From Phragmites australis (lineage: Eukaryota; Streptophyta; Magnoliopsida; Poales; Poaceae), in contig NC_084942.1 in the NCBI RefSeq assembly GCF_958298935.1, positions 15,383,501-15,447,500 on the forward strand: a stretch of DNA of 64,000 nucleotides. Direction: 5' to 3'. Below, piece after piece: positions 10,807-22,980 of the stretch. The position numbers and the translations under genes were made by a program. Within the stretch, counting starts at the first letter, position 1. Each line of letters begins with the position of its first letter. Under the pieces are notes generated by a model. The model worked only from the letters and a program-made list of their open reading frames with translations. It ran no database searches and was not told the origin of the DNA.

Positions 10807-11084
10807 CATGGTGGAAGCTGCAAGCCAATGCCTTTTCGTTCTTGGAACCTATGTCGAGGGAATGAGATTATGAGTGACTAGAAGAAAGTATAAATCTAAG
10901 AAGAACCATGCACACAGTTGGTTACAGCAAGTATGATATTCACTATACAGATGAAGCAGTAACAGTAGTGTACCAAACAAAAAGAGAATTACTTCACGTT
11001 CCGGAGGTTAAAAAAAAGAACAGGGGCAGTTGGTGTGGAAACGAGGAAGAGTACAAACAAGGAAGTGTTGTTACCTGGGTATGT
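10807..11084. other. 3' flank of NLR copy A
   Basis: It corresponds to about 28604-28889 in unit B. It probably holds the NLR 3' UTR: a GT donor-like CCCAGGTAACAAC sits on the minus strand just beyond the stop, so a 3' UTR intron is possible. No separate gene is seen. Confidence 0.5.
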
Positions 11085-14000
11085 CTAGGCTTGGATTATT
11101 GGAATGGTTCCTTTAAGATTGTGGCACTGCCTTTTTAGCTCCTCGTTCTCGCTATATTCAACATCAATTACTCTCAGTGAACTCGGGAGGCTGCCCTTGG
11201 TCAGTGACCGGAGGGCTGGACAGCTCCGGATCATTAATTCTGTCAGTGAATTTGGAAGACCGTCTTTGGGCAGCGACCGTAGGGCTGGACAGAACCAAAT
11301 CTCTAATTTCCTGAGGTTGCGAAGTCCACTTAGCCTTGCAGGCAGGGACTGCAGCTTACTGCACCAACGAATTTGAAGCTCCTGGAGGGAGGTGAGGATC
11401 TGAAGGGCCTCTTCTTGCTCCTTTGTGAAACGCTCTATATCATTGTTGAAACTAAAGCACAACTTGGTGAGGTAGGAAGAGAGGTGGCCACATATGGGCA
11501 CAGCAAGGACTCCTGCTATGCCATCCGTGCGGAGCTCCTGCAGTCTGGAGGAATTGGAAAGACCTTGTTCCCAAATCCGTGGACGCTCTGAACCAGTAAA
11601 TAAGTTGGGGCATCCATAGAGGCCTAATGTAGGGAGGTGACCTTGAGTGAGAAGATGCCATATGTCATCGACTCTTAGATCGTCACAATTCCTCATCATG
11701 ACATCAGTCAGGTTGGAGAGAGGCGCCAGGGTAAACATGCCCCCCAGGGTGGAAGCTATATACAGGCTTTGCAGGGAGGTCGGAAATGGGGAGTATGAAG
11801 AGGACGAACAGGGGGAGAGAAACTTGGGGCAAACCGATATATCCAATGATCGGAGTGAGTGCAGACCTAGGAGTCCTCCTGCTGCTTCTATGCTGTCGTC
11901 GAGTGAACTGGAGTAAAGGCTCAGCTCTGGGCAGTCTCTAATCGTCAAGTCATGTATCTGGGGAGGCAACAACAACAGTTCTTCATTTGCAGCTTCTATA
12001 TCCTCCTCTCCTCTTCCCTGTTGCTGCTCCTGTCCAATTTGTGCATCCTCTGTTTTATGATCTGAATCTGATGACGACCGTGTAGGTGTTGTCGTCGCAT
12101 GCTTCTCCGCCACACCCATCCTTGTTACCGCTTTACATCCTGATAGATCCAGCATTGAGAGGTTAGGGAAATAAGACATCAGCTGTGTCAATTCTATCCC
12201 ACTAGCACCACATTCATCGATGTAGAGGTTCTCAACTGGAAGCTGATATCGTGCCTTGCTCTCACTTTCAACCGGCCACAAGACATTAGTACAGTTCCCT
12301 ATGAAAAGGGTCTTCAGAGATGCTAGCATCTGCATGTGATCTAGAGGCATGGGAGGGCACTCCCCCATCTTTTTTGATAGATTTTCTTTGCTGATGTTTC
12401 ATGTAAGATAAGTCCACAATACCGGCACCCACTTGCGATATTTTAGCATCGCATAGAGCAGTCCAAGGAATAGCTGGCAGTGACAATAGATGTGGGCACT
12501 TTGATACAGTTATTTCCCGTAGCTTGGGAAACCTACTCATGTTTTCCTCTTGTTCTGCTTGACGGCAAGTAGAATGTGAAAATGGCAACTCTATAAGGCT
12601 AGGGCAATCCCTAACAATGAGTACCTCTAGAAGTGGGAATAAATGAGAAGTCCCATTTCCACACCATTTCTTTAGTCTTTCTATGTTAACAAGCTCAACC
12701 CTTTTCAAATTACAAAAACTTTGGTCTCTAATACTGCATATGTACTCTTCACCATGCTCATTAACATGTGAAAATGGCAACTCTATAAGGTTAGGGCAAT
12801 CCCTAACAACGAGTACCTCTAGAAGTGGGAATAAATGAGAAGTCCCATTTCCACACCATTTCTTTAGTCTTTCTATGTTAACAAGCTCAACCCTTTTCAA
12901 ATTACAAAAACTTTGGTCTCTAATACTGCATCTGTACTCTTCACCATGCTCATTAACCATCCACAACTCCCCTAGAGCTGGAAGACTATTCCACGCTACA
13001 CCATCTAGGCATAGATGTTCCAAATTTTTAATGGAAAGGTCCATACCTAGCCAAGTTGGGCAAGTAGAACCTCCATGCCCTCTGATGCAGAGCTCTCGAA
13101 GCTCACTTTGTGGCTTAAGACGTTCAAGAATATCATGTTCTTGTTTCGGATCCTTATTAGATCGGCCAATATCCCAGTGTAATGTTAACTTGTGCAAGTA
13201 GTTCATGTGTACTAGTTTTGCTTCATCTGCTTCCTTTATTGCTTCTACCCTTTCAAGATTACAAATTGCCAGCGATCCTCGGAGCTCTAGCAATTGCCCT
13301 AACTGCTTCAGTTCGAAGCCACTCATTTCTTTTTTGATCTCAAATTTCCTTAACTCTTGAAAAGTTTTTAATTTTCCCACCTCAAAAATTTCACAGTGAA
13401 ACTCTTCATTTGGGACAAGAAAATGACGGAGTTTCACAAGGTTGCGAATCTCTCTTAGAGAACCATGAAGATTTTTGCATTGTTGTAAATCTAGGACCAA
13501 CAAGTGATAACATCTTGAGATACCGCTGGGTTGACTTTTCACAGTGAATTTAGAACCCTTGATCCTTAAGTAGCGAAGATGGACAAGTTGTGAAAAGTTA
13601 TGCAATATATCCTCCACATTATAAGATGCTCCAGACAAAAATATAGTACGAAGGGATTTTGCTTCACTAAACAATTCACCAAAACTCTTGGAAAAGCTTC
13701 CATGGTGTTTCCCAAACAACATCAAAGTACGTAGGTTTTCAGTTCTCAATCGTCTACCTAATATACTCAATTCCATCTTATAATTTTCAAATGCTACTCT
13801 ATCCTTGACATCTTCATTATCAATAATGATAGACAAATGGCGTATAGATGCAGGAATTTGTAATGACCTCACGTTAGAACCATGTATGACAAGGCATTCA
13901 TATGATGAAACATTTACCGCTAACTCGTGTAGTAGGTCGTGGATCAAATAATAAGGATGTGAATCCTCTTTGAAATTCTTTTGGAAGAATCCATAATCGA

Positions 14001-15791
14001 CCAAATCATTTAAATAATCTTCTCCAATATCTTCAGTTCTCTTGTTTTGATCCCTGGTATCTAGTAACCCTAGACCTATCCACAAGTGAATTAGCTCTTT
14101 GCTATCAAATTCATAATCTTCAGGAAATAAAGCACAATAAGAGAAGCATTGTTGTAGATCAAAAGGAAGATAGTTAAAGCTAAGCTTCAATGCCGGCATA
14201 ATGTCATCATCGTTTTTTTTTGAAGTTCCCATTCTTTACTTTCCAGTACTTTTCTCCAATGGTTTGAAGTAAGTTGGTTTCTTAGTAATCTACCTACAGT
14301 TTTCACTGCAAGAGGTGACCCCTTCAATCTTTTCACTATATCTTCCCCAACTTTATGTAAATCAGGATGACCTTTCCATGGTTGGCCATCAAACACACAT
14401 GCTTGGAAGAAATGCATACAATCTTCATGGTTTAAACGCTCCAGTCTTATGAGACAATCTATTGTTGCAACCATCTTTGCTACCTTTGGAATTCGTGTTG
14501 TCACTATAATCATGTTACCTTTTGTTCCTCCTTTTTTAAATGGAGCCAACAGTTTTTTCCACTCATCCTCATGATATGCCCACATGTCATCCAGGACAAG
14601 AATGAACTGTTTAGACTGCAATCTTTTTTCAATTAGCTCTTCATCACTAGCTTTTTCATTTCCCCCCTTGACTTCAGGTATCTGTTTTACAATCTCTTGT
14701 GCCAATCTTTTTGCATTGAAATCAAGAGAGACACATATCCATATTGGGACATGGAAATGGCTCTTCACTTCCGCATATATGTGTTGCGTGAAAGTTGTCT
14801 TCCCAATGCCCCCTGAACCAACTATTAAAATCACAGTAAGGTTGTTTGCACTATCTTTACCATGGGTAATGATATCTACAACAATGTTTTTGTGGTTATC
14901 CCTCCCGTATAACGTAGCCTCTATAATTTGTGGTGTGGTGGTTTTGGTTCTGTGCAAATCTATGCCTTGGCTTGTGGTACGGTTGGAGCCAGATATCTCT
15001 AGATCAAGAATGGTGGCGACCTTAGCACAGAGTGGCTTGAGCTGCTCTATTATCTCTGCCATCCTTCTAGACACTTCTACTCTATCAAACTTCAACTTTG
15101 GTGCGTGCACAATGCATTCAACTTTGGTTTGAGCATTGTCGTGGACAGATGGGCGAGAGTAGCAAGGGAGGCGTTTACCGACAGCACGGGCGCTGTTATG
15201 AGCACTTGAAATAACCTGAGCCATGCATCCGATGTGGACCTCCAGGTCGCCATTGTTGGACGGCGGTGGTGGTGGTGGTGATGTGCTGTCACGATCTTTT
15301 CGCCCACCACATGAGCAATAACTCGAGAGACATCCTTGCTTTGCATCTTCTTGCTCCTCGTCACGATCATCACGGCTCGCGAAAGCACACGAGCATGAGG
15401 AAAACTTGAGCTTTCTCGCAACGGCCCTGGCTGTGTGGCGAGCGTTCAAGATGATTCCGACGACGAGACCCCGGTCGTCGGCGGCGTCCGTGGTCTCGTA
15501 CGTTCCGTCCAGGTCGTCCTGGATGCGGAAGTACTCCAGCTCGTCCAGCACGTCGTCGGCGTTGTACGCAAGGTGCCGGAGCTCCAGCAACAGCTGCACC
15601 AGCGCGGGGTTGCTCAGGTCCCGGCCGCGGGCATTGTTAAGCATCCCTTGCGCGTAGAGCAGCTCCAGCTTGAGTGCGCGGACGTTGGGGCCAAGCTCAG
15701 AGCTAGCCGCCCATGACTCCAGCAGGCCGTCCGTCACGGGGCTCAGCGCCCTGCCCACCACCCAGCGCGCAGCGCCGATGGCGATCTCCAT
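11085..15791 (-). pseudogene. CC-NB-ARC-LRR resistance gene, broken copy (unit A)
   Basis: This is the paralogue of the intact gene in unit B. ATG is at 15791. Frame 1 (15791-14187) encodes the coiled coil, P-loop GSGGIGKTT, kinase-2 LVLDDMW and GLPL-like GSPLAVKT, then ends after 534 residues. The cause is a 9-T run at about 14213-14221, where unit B has 7 T, a 2-bp shift. The remaining NB-ARC (CFSYCALFPEDYEF, IHDLLHELA) and first LRRs continue in a second frame (14232-12286). A deletion of roughly 80-90 bp at about 12371-12377, relative to unit B, shifts to a third frame (12368-11085) for the C-terminal LRRs. It also carries an in-frame 192-bp LRR duplication. If transcribed it would give a truncated CC-NB protein. 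The homopolymer difference should be confirmed, but the deletion alone prevents a full protein. Confidence 0.93.
12574..12957 (-). repeat. 192-bp tandem duplication in the LRR region of NLR copy A
   Basis: Two direct copies, 12574-12765 and 12766-12957, each encode 64 residues running from VNEHGEEY to LIELPFSH. Unit B has a single copy. The period is a multiple of three, so the reading frame is kept and LRR repeats are added. The copies differ by only a few bases (for example C to T near 12600 and 12792). Confidence 0.92.
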
Positions 15792-16273
15792 GGATCCTCA
15801 CGAAGATATCTGAGGATAATTAATAATGCTGAAACAGAAACGACAGCAATCAGCCATGTACTAGCGTTGGTTATTGCTGCACGAGGAGGAAGCTAGAGAA
15901 AGGCAGACTTGCTTACACAAGGGGAGGCCCCTGCCGCGGTCAACACCGGAGTCGGAGCGCGCGGCGGAGGTGGACGAAGTGTGGCGGAGAAGTGTGGGGG
16001 AGCCGGGTTGCACTTGCACAGATCTGTGGTGGAGAAAATGGCAGGCAGATCTGTGGTTGTATACTATACGCAGTAGGGAAGATATAGTGGTGCGAGCAGC
16101 TGCACTCTTAACGGGTTAGAGTCAGGGGTATAATAGACACAGCTAAAACGACAAGCAAGTCCGACATATTGTGCGACATGGGGACCATCACTTTAGGTGC
16201 AAGCGATCGCACATGGAGGGTCCTAGTTGCCTTTCTCTTTTTTTTATGCTCCTGGGCAATAGCAGCACTTTCA
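15792..16273 (-). promoter_or_regulatory. 5' leader and upstream region of NLR copy A (P module 1)
   Basis: It aligns with the leader and promoter of the unit-B gene. A GTAAGC donor (near 15915) and a TTTCAG acceptor (near 15830) mark the same 5' UTR intron. The TATA box of unit B is altered here to TATAGTATAC. From about 16078 it shares the repeated P module (GAAGATATAGTGGTGCGAGC and onward) found six times in the window. Confidence 0.6.
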
Positions 16274-16480
16274 AGTTTTTTTACATTATGTGCTAGCCGG
16301 ATCACACCGTTAGACATGTGATCATCTGTAAGAAACGCACTTCTAAGTTTTTTTAGCATTATACTAGCCCAGATCACACCGTTAGACATGTGACCTTCTG
16401 TCAGAAACGCACTTCCAAGTTTTTTTTAACATTATGCTAGCCCGGATCACACCGTTAGACATGTGACCTTCTGTCATCCC
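16274..16480. repeat. 72-bp tandem repeat, three copies
   Basis: Copies start at 16274, 16346 and 16418. Each holds CACACCGTTAGACATGTGA and a T-run. It lies in the distal upstream region of NLR copy A and is absent from the matching place in unit B. Confidence 0.88.
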
Positions 16481-16631
16481 CTGCGCGTAGAGTTGCATTT
16501 TCGTGAGTTTGGGCACTGCTTACCGACGCTATAGCCTGCCTTGTTTCCTCACGGCAGCTTTGGATTCCATGCATAGGTGCATAGGCCACACGTGTAACTT
16601 TACTGTGTAAATCTGCCATGGTTTGTATATG

Positions 16632-17963
16632 TACAGGTGGCCAACTGGGCAGTCCTAATGGGTTAGCCCAAGGCACGGAAAAACGGTCTAATTCAGGTAC
16701 GGTACATGCGATTGGACTAGCACGGTATTGCTAGGCGAGTCTTGTTTGGGTCAGAGCCGTTTAAGTTTTTTATTTTTATAAGATTTTACATAATTTGTTT
16801 ATCTCTAATACACAAAGAGATGCATATTATCGGTGTATTGAGTGAAAGGGCATTCTGACTAACGGGACCCACGAGACGCATGGTAACCGGCAGAGGATAT
16901 TTCCTGACCCGTGGTCCATCGCACGACCAGGACAAAGCTTGCACAATTAGCCTCCTTGCAATTTTTTGTGTCCCACGGTTAGTCCTTACTGGTCGCAGGA
17001 CAAATCATTATCTAACATATCTAATCACATTTATTGTTATCTACTCAAATATTTTTCTTCCCCAGGCATCCCATCCGGTGAACAAAGTTATGGACGGTGC
17101 GATTGGGCACTGCCCCGTCCCATAGCATTAATTGCTACAGGATGGGGCTTTGCGGGCCGACGTAGCGCCGCATGACAGATAGGACAGGGTCTGCAGAGCG
17201 ACCAGGTAAGAGGACAATTTTGCAGGTAGACTCGTGAGGCGCGGGGACAGGATGGGTGACCGAAGGAGGCAGGCGTGGGGGTGTTCCATGGATGAGACGT
17301 GCACATAGAGCTCTCGGAGAAAGTTGGGTTCACCAAGTTCTCCATGATATGATCTGAGAGTAGAATATCTAGCCAGATATGGATCTGCCAAAAGGAGTTC
17401 ACTTATAAGTTCTCTCTCTTGTATATAAAGAGTAGAATGGGTCTAGGATTGGAAAGAGACTAATCTGTAACCAATTGAAAAACATTCATAACAAAATACA
17501 CATGTCATATGTCTATTATCCTCGGGAGGTACGAACCTAGATAACTCCAGTGTTCTTGAGTTCATCACACACATAAGCAAACTCATACCACAAACGTTGT
17601 TCACGCGCCTTTCACCCGGTACACCCCAGAATCATTATCAGGGATTAACCCTCGACACCTATCATAGTGGTAGAGTGTTTGTCTCCCGTCTACGAGATCG
17701 TGGGTTCGATTCCCACATCCGTCGGTTTTTTATGTTTTTCTGGATTTTCATGTGTTACTAGGCTAACGGGAAAAAAAACATTAGACCTACCATGCCGCGA
17801 GCCGACACGACATAACCTGATCCTAAGTGGACCGTGCTTGGGCTAGCGCCGTGGCACGTGGGCCGGTACGGCAAGACCAATTTAGCGAACAATTCTAAAC
17901 GGACCGTGCCTAAATAGATCCGTACCATGCTAGATCTTCAGGCCACCTATTTGACCATCTCTG
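16632..17963. mobile_element. hAT-like element (1332 bp) with 8-bp TSD TGTATATG
   Basis: It is flanked by the perfect 8-bp direct repeat TGTATATG (16624-16631 and 17964-17971). Termini are imperfect inverted repeats, TACAGGTGGCCAACTGGG on the left and, reversed, CAGAGATGGTCAAATAGG on the right. Subterminal DNA is rich in CACGG/GGCCC words typical of a grass nonautonomous hAT group. No transposase is seen. The middle (about 17000-17640) looks like separate nested DNA with a TATA-like TGTATATAAAG near 17431 and may be an LTR remnant. Confidence 0.65.
17653..17724 (+). tRNA. tRNA-like sequence, probably a pseudogene or SINE-type relic
   Basis: The 72-nt stretch has a convincing T arm, GTGGG-TTCGATT-CCCAC, which includes a perfect Pol III B box GGTTCGATTCC. 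It has a D-arm/A-box-like segment ATAGTGGTAGAGTG and four outer acceptor pairs (CGAC with GTCG). The anticodon loop would read CTCCCGT (CCC, glycine), but the anticodon stem pairs poorly and the inner acceptor pairs fail. A T-run follows at 17725-17730, as expected for Pol III termination. It lies inside the hAT-like element. I judge it a decayed tRNA or tRNA-derived sequence. Confidence 0.4.
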
Positions 17964-17971
17964 TGTATATG

Positions 17972-19025
17972 CAGGTAGCTCAAGAATCTCCGCAACCAGG
18001 GATGGATGGCAGCAACCTGCAGCTTAAAGAGCTCGATCTAATCCCACTCTCCTGCACAGGAAAGATACTCTAATCACCTTTGCAAAGGAACATCACCACG
18101 GAAAGAGGCGTGGTTACCAATTGTGACTAGAAAAGCCTCATTGTTTTTTTAAGGAAATGCAGAAGGAGAAACCCGTCTATAAAATTGGTGAGAACCGACA
18201 TCCAGCAGGCTTGAACACGGATAGCGCGGACGCAACAAAGCGCACTGGCTAACTAGGCACAGCTTCTGAAAAGCTCATTGTTATTTGGTCCTTCACCCGG
18301 TAGTTAAGCAGTTACCAATTTTTTTCCTAATGTTTGCAGCTTTTTTACCATAGACAAGTTTGTAGCTTTGTTTTTATTTAGGGATTGATATGCATATATA
18401 GACAAATTATACCTGCGGTGTTTGTCCAGGAATCATAATCTGCATCGCTCTAACAACTCTATAGAATCCACGAGCACGTCCAGAACTGTTTACTTCTGGC
18501 TATTCTTTGGCTCTTTTGTTGTATTGACCTGCTTTGTATTTTTTCAATCAGATATCTTGTTCTTATAGTCTTTCAAGGGTACATATTATGCATGCATGTC
18601 AGGCATAAAAGTAGCTCTCGAAGTTTATTAATATCAAATATCAATGGCTGAGGTATCGCGACTGAGGATGAGTGATGTTATTTATTTATCTACCTACCCA
18701 GTGTGGCATTTGACTAGTATGAGCAAGGAATGCTCATATTATCCATCCTAATTATGATGAAGTAATGGATCTAGACATCTTTCTTTGTAAGTAGATGTTC
18801 ACTACGTTGAGGAAAGAAAGAATTTAAGTGGTGCCGGTTCATGTACGACACTATTGGTGTTACCTTTGAGTGGAGCTTAAAGCTTTTCATTTTTGTCTCC
18901 TAGCAAAATATATTGTCTGCTAGTGATTAGGTATTCCTGTGTGAGAAAACTTCAGTACCTCAAAGGGGAAGCATACCATAGTCTATAATATCTATTTCCT
19001 TAAGTTGGTCACATAGGTACATATT
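17972..19025. other. Intergenic DNA with repeat module R (copy 1)
   Basis: No gene is seen. From about 18640 to 19025 the sequence matches 44127-44520 and, in part, 39013-39130 and 46196-46493. This shared block (R) always lies just left of a P module in units A-C and includes GTGATTAGGTATTCCTGTGTG. Confidence 0.55.
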
Positions 19026-19033
19026 CTATAGAC

Positions 19034-19468
19034 TAGTACTGTTTAGATAGGTCGTATCTATTGAATCGGCCCGAGTCTCTTCAACGTGGGTATGGTTTAG
19101 GCACGGTACAACTTGTTTTTAATTGAGTTGGGCTCATATGACACGACGACCTGTGCCATACCTAGGTTAGAGCAGCGGCACGTTGGGTCAGCACGATATA
19201 GCCTGTTTAATTTTTTTTCTATTTTTACAAAAAAAAAATTGATTTTTTTTAAAAAAATTCTGTTTTTTCACATATTAACCAGACAAAAAAGACTATCAGA
19301 TCTATCGTGCTACAGATCAACACGACACGACCCAATTTTACATAGACTATATAAAAAAACTCAACACACAAACCGATACAAAACAATCCGCTTAACTAAC
19401 ATGCCTAACTGAACTATGTCTAAACAGGTTCGGACCGTATCGTGGGATCGCCAATTTGAACAGCTTTA
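19034..19468. mobile_element. hAT-like MITE (435 bp) with 8-bp TSD
   Basis: Terminal inverted repeats are TAGTACTGTTTAGATAGG and, reversed, TAAAGCTGTTCAAATTGG. It is flanked by CTATAGAC (19026-19033) and CTATAGAT (19469-19476). The matching positions near 39130 and 44515 lack the insertion. The interior has CACGG/GGGTC words like the larger hAT-like element at 16632. An open stretch at 19113-19412 is low-complexity and not a gene. Confidence 0.75.
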
Positions 19469-19556
19469 CTATAGATCAGGTCGTGATATCTTTTTCTAGA
19501 AAATTGTGATTTAATTTGGAGCATCTCTCGGGTAAGAAGTTGTCTATACGCGTCGG

Positions 19557-19866
19557 GGAAGATATTTTGGTGCAAGCAGCTGCACTCCACGGGTTAACTT
19601 ATATATCAGTGATGAGTCGGTTCTAAAAAAAGACTAACAAGTTAAGACATAGTGTGGGACCGTGGACCATCACACATGGCCTTTGTTTATCGAAGCTTTA
19701 ATTATGTGCAAGCGATTACACAGGGAGGGTCCTAGCTGCCTGTCTCATTTTTTATGTTCCATTGAAATAGCACCACATGCTTTTTTTCTCACGCGATAGG
19801 ACTGATCGGAGGACCTATTCCAGTTTCCTCTTTTCTCCGCCACAATACCTTGCATCAAGCGAATCA
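19557..19866 (-). promoter_or_regulatory. P module copy 2 (NLR-upstream-like sequence without an NLR)
   Basis: It closely resembles the DNA upstream of both NLR genes (16078 and 33802), with GAAGATATTTTGGTGCAAGC, CTGCACTCCACGGGTTAA and GGAGGGTCCTAGCTGCCTGT. No NLR coding sequence lies to its left; instead it joins module R. Its promoter role is inferred only from the NLR-linked copies. Confidence 0.45.
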
Positions 19867-20747
19867 TTTTGGTGTGCGTTTGGTTACTCAAATTTGATCT
19901 AACCTGATCTAATAGATGCATATAATCTTAAATAGATATTATTACATGAGAAAATTTATTAGTGACAAATGATAATGCTATGTAAAATCTCTATCATTTC
20001 AAACATATTACTAATACGAATATATCAATGACGAGTCTGCACCTATCATTAATGATATATATTAATAACGGATCTAGATCCAAACCCATTGACAGGTGTA
20101 GATTCGAAGCTGTCACTAATAACTTATATCAGTGATGGGTCGGTTCTAAATACGCCACTGATATATATTTTTTTAAATAATATATAATAAGTTACAAACA
20201 AATATATATACTTATCAGTAATTACCAGCTCACAAGCAACAGAACTGTCACACAATTGTTCTAATATCTATACAATTGTAATTTCATCAATATAAGCTAC
20301 AATAACTCTCCGACACCAATGACAGACATGATAGCAAGCATTTATAGCTCATTTCTTCGAGGCCAAGAGCAGCTCCGAGGAGAAACACAGCTACAGGCAC
20401 TGCAATGGTGAAGCTCTCGGAATGCACAAACAGATAGCGCAAGACTTGTACGGCAGCCTCCAAATTGTAGCGACCTGCATATGCTCTCTACCCGATTCGC
20501 TACACCCATAACGCCTGTGAGAAAGTCAGCCCGCTTGCAACTAGCTCGTAGCTTGAGAGCTCAATGGGTTTGGGCGTGTCACAAAATCATATTTATGCGA
20601 GCAACTAATCACATTCTCAACTGAATCAAATATAAACTCAGCTTAATCTGTCTAATTAGACACAACCAACCAAACAGTCTTCTTTTCAATAAATTTGAAT
20701 CCACTCAGCCTGCATATATGGTCCATACGAGCAACTATTTACACCCC
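19867..20747. mobile_element. Nonautonomous DNA transposon-like insertion in unit A
   Basis: Aligning unit A to unit B (34098-34125) shows about 880 extra bases between GCATCAAGCG and TGGATCGTATGTAGGAGTGA. The left end reads GGTGTGCGTTTGGTTACTC and an inverted GTTTGGTTGGTTGTG occurs near 20660. An inner part (about 20020-20170) has CACTGATGGGTCGG-like words resembling CACTA subterminal repeats, so it may be nested. No coding capacity is seen. Confidence 0.5.
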
Positions 20748-21309
20748 AAGTGGATCGTATGTAGGAGTGAATAGTTTTTTAAAGAATCATGGTCATTTTA
20801 TTGATCAACACAAGGGTACAATATAAGGGTCTAACAGCTCTAAGAGCCAAAATGAGCAATCCTAGCAAGCTAATGTGCTTCTTTATTCGAATTTCTTCCT
20901 TCATGAACAAAAATGGTTTCTTGAAAGGAGGACGGCTGATCTTCAATCTCCCGCAGGACAGAGGTATCCTGGCAGCGGCTTCCTTCATGAATGTCATGCA
21001 CCACGTTGGCTGGATCGTGTAGGAGTTACTAGTGAGTCAAATGAATGTCAAACGGATCTTAGCACCGGCCCAAAAGTATTTTGACAAATACTCGCTGCAA
21101 TTGGGTGTAACTAATTAATAAATAGGAACATATTCCCACAAGTTCCCTACTAACTTCTCAATGTATCTCTGATTAAAAGACTTGATAGCGGCTCCAAGGA
21201 TTTTTTCCAAATAATTTTTTTACTAGCATGTTAGCTCGGGCAATTTACCCTGCTAGGTTTGAAATACAATTGTTTTTATTTTAAGACTCTTAATCCCTAA
21301 TATGTTTGT
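20748..21309. other. Intergenic DNA, unit A
   Basis: It starts with the tail of the P module (AATCATGGTCATTTTATTGATC near 20786, also at 34155, 43333 and 44923). No gene is seen. Confidence 0.5.
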
Positions 21310-21960
21310 ACGGACCAGTGATATCTAGGAGGAGCTGAATTAGGGATTCTAAAAATTTAATCAGCTCAAAATATAAACCTAAATCTATTTAATTATATTT
21401 GAATGTGATCTAGGTTTATCGTAACAATTTTTGCATCCTAGGTTCCAATTATATAAACTACACATGACAATTCTAGGAAAGATAAATACGAAAAGTAAAT
21501 GGTGTAATAAATAAGTGCAGAATATAAATGAGATAGAGAGGAGCACAAACTCAGCACGACGACTTTTTTTTCTCGTGATATTGGTAAGTTACCTCTCACC
21601 ACTACTCCTTGTTGGTGCCCCCTCGCAATGGCAAAGCTCCCTGGTCGTATGACTCAGTGGCTCTAGCTGATAGAGCTCCCCTCCCCCCCCCCACTAGTGG
21701 TTCTCATACTATGGGTACTTGAACCTCACCGTCATCTTTACTAAAGTAGTGCTTCATTACTCTAGTACGGACTATTCCTCCGCTCACAACACTTGTGACC
21801 ACTCCATAAACTCGGTTGGAGGGTCTTGCAAGACTCACCGTCGTCAAGCCGTCTAGGTTTCCAATATCCGATATTGCTTATGACGCGCAGTGTGGCGACG
21901 CCATAAACACATCATAATCTAGGATATTTGGAACATACGCCTTAATAACTATGAATATAT
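21310..21960. mobile_element. Degenerate LTR-like remnant
   Basis: The order of words GGACCAGTGATATCTAGGAG, then AAACCTAAATC, then AGGAGCACAAACTCAGCACG follows the left part of the well-defined solo LTR at 36222-38041. It appears to be a diverged, truncated relative. No ends or target duplication are visible. Confidence 0.4.
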
Positions 21961-21982
21961 ATTAGGAACATGCACAACATAG

Positions 21983-22672
21983 GTAGGGGTGTAATCAGAT
22001 CGGATACGACAGATATCGCTGATCCTATATCTTATCTCATATTTTTTTCAGAATCGGAGCCGAACACGGATGGTGTCAGATACGGATACGGATGCAGATA
22101 GTCTCGGTCATGAATACAGATCTATACGGATTGAATATGTGATGAGTCAAATGCAGACAATATCGATTACAAATATTTATTTGATATTAAGTAAAAATAA
22201 TAACCATATATATCACTTATGTTATGATTGTTTAAACATTTCACGTATCCAAAAGTCAACTACATTAGATGCCCAACAAGCAAATCAACAGTATACACCA
22301 ATGGAAGGAGTTATGTTAGAGCGAAATAGGAGAAGTTACGAATGTCAAATATGCTGGCTGAATCTTCTATTAATTATTTAAACATATTAATAACTTCAAA
22401 TGAAAAAAGTATCAACTATAAACTTGTATATTTCGTTGAGATCTATAATTTTCATATAAAGATTGTCTCTATTCAACTCCGTATGAGAAAGTTACAAGCT
22501 ACAAAAGATATACTTAAATAGTTGTCGGATAGTCTTCGGATATATCCGATTTTATTCTCGGACATCCAATATCCGACGGATACCTAGCTCCCTACATCCG
22601 AATCTGATACAACTATTCGAAATCCGATCCGATATTTCTTTTGGATATTCGATATCCAAGATCCGATTAGCA
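21983..22672. mobile_element. hAT-like GGATAT-rich element, copy in unit A
   Basis: It begins TAGGGGTGTAATCAGATCGG and ends ATCCGATTAGCATCTAAA, an imperfect inverted pair, with many GGATAT/ATATCC words at both ends. A homologous copy lies at 39546-40240 in unit B, so the insertion predates the duplication. An open stretch inside (22070-22381) has a partly similar copy in unit B but shows no known domain. Confidence 0.5.
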
Positions 22673-22980
22673 TCTAAATTGGTTTCGGCGATTGGACGGG
22701 AAAAATCCAGCCTATTTTCACCTTACTAACGTGTTCCAGGTTTTCACGGCCAAAACATATGTACTAGTGTTCGTACTTTGTAATACTGTGAAGAATCGGT
22801 CATTAATCAACATAATTTATTTTTGAGACATTTTTTAGGTGATCATGACATTTAAACATCAATGCATTGGTCCTCAAACCACTGCCCAGAACAGTAACAC
22901 AGAACGAGATTTGGAATTATTTATCAAGGCCTAGCATCGACCACCGCCTATTAGGCCCGACGTAAAAGCCCATAGCAGAT

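Noticed and set aside
22070..22381. 103-codon open frame with a similar stretch in unit B
   Set aside because: It lies inside the hAT-like element, the frames differ between copies, and no domain is visible.
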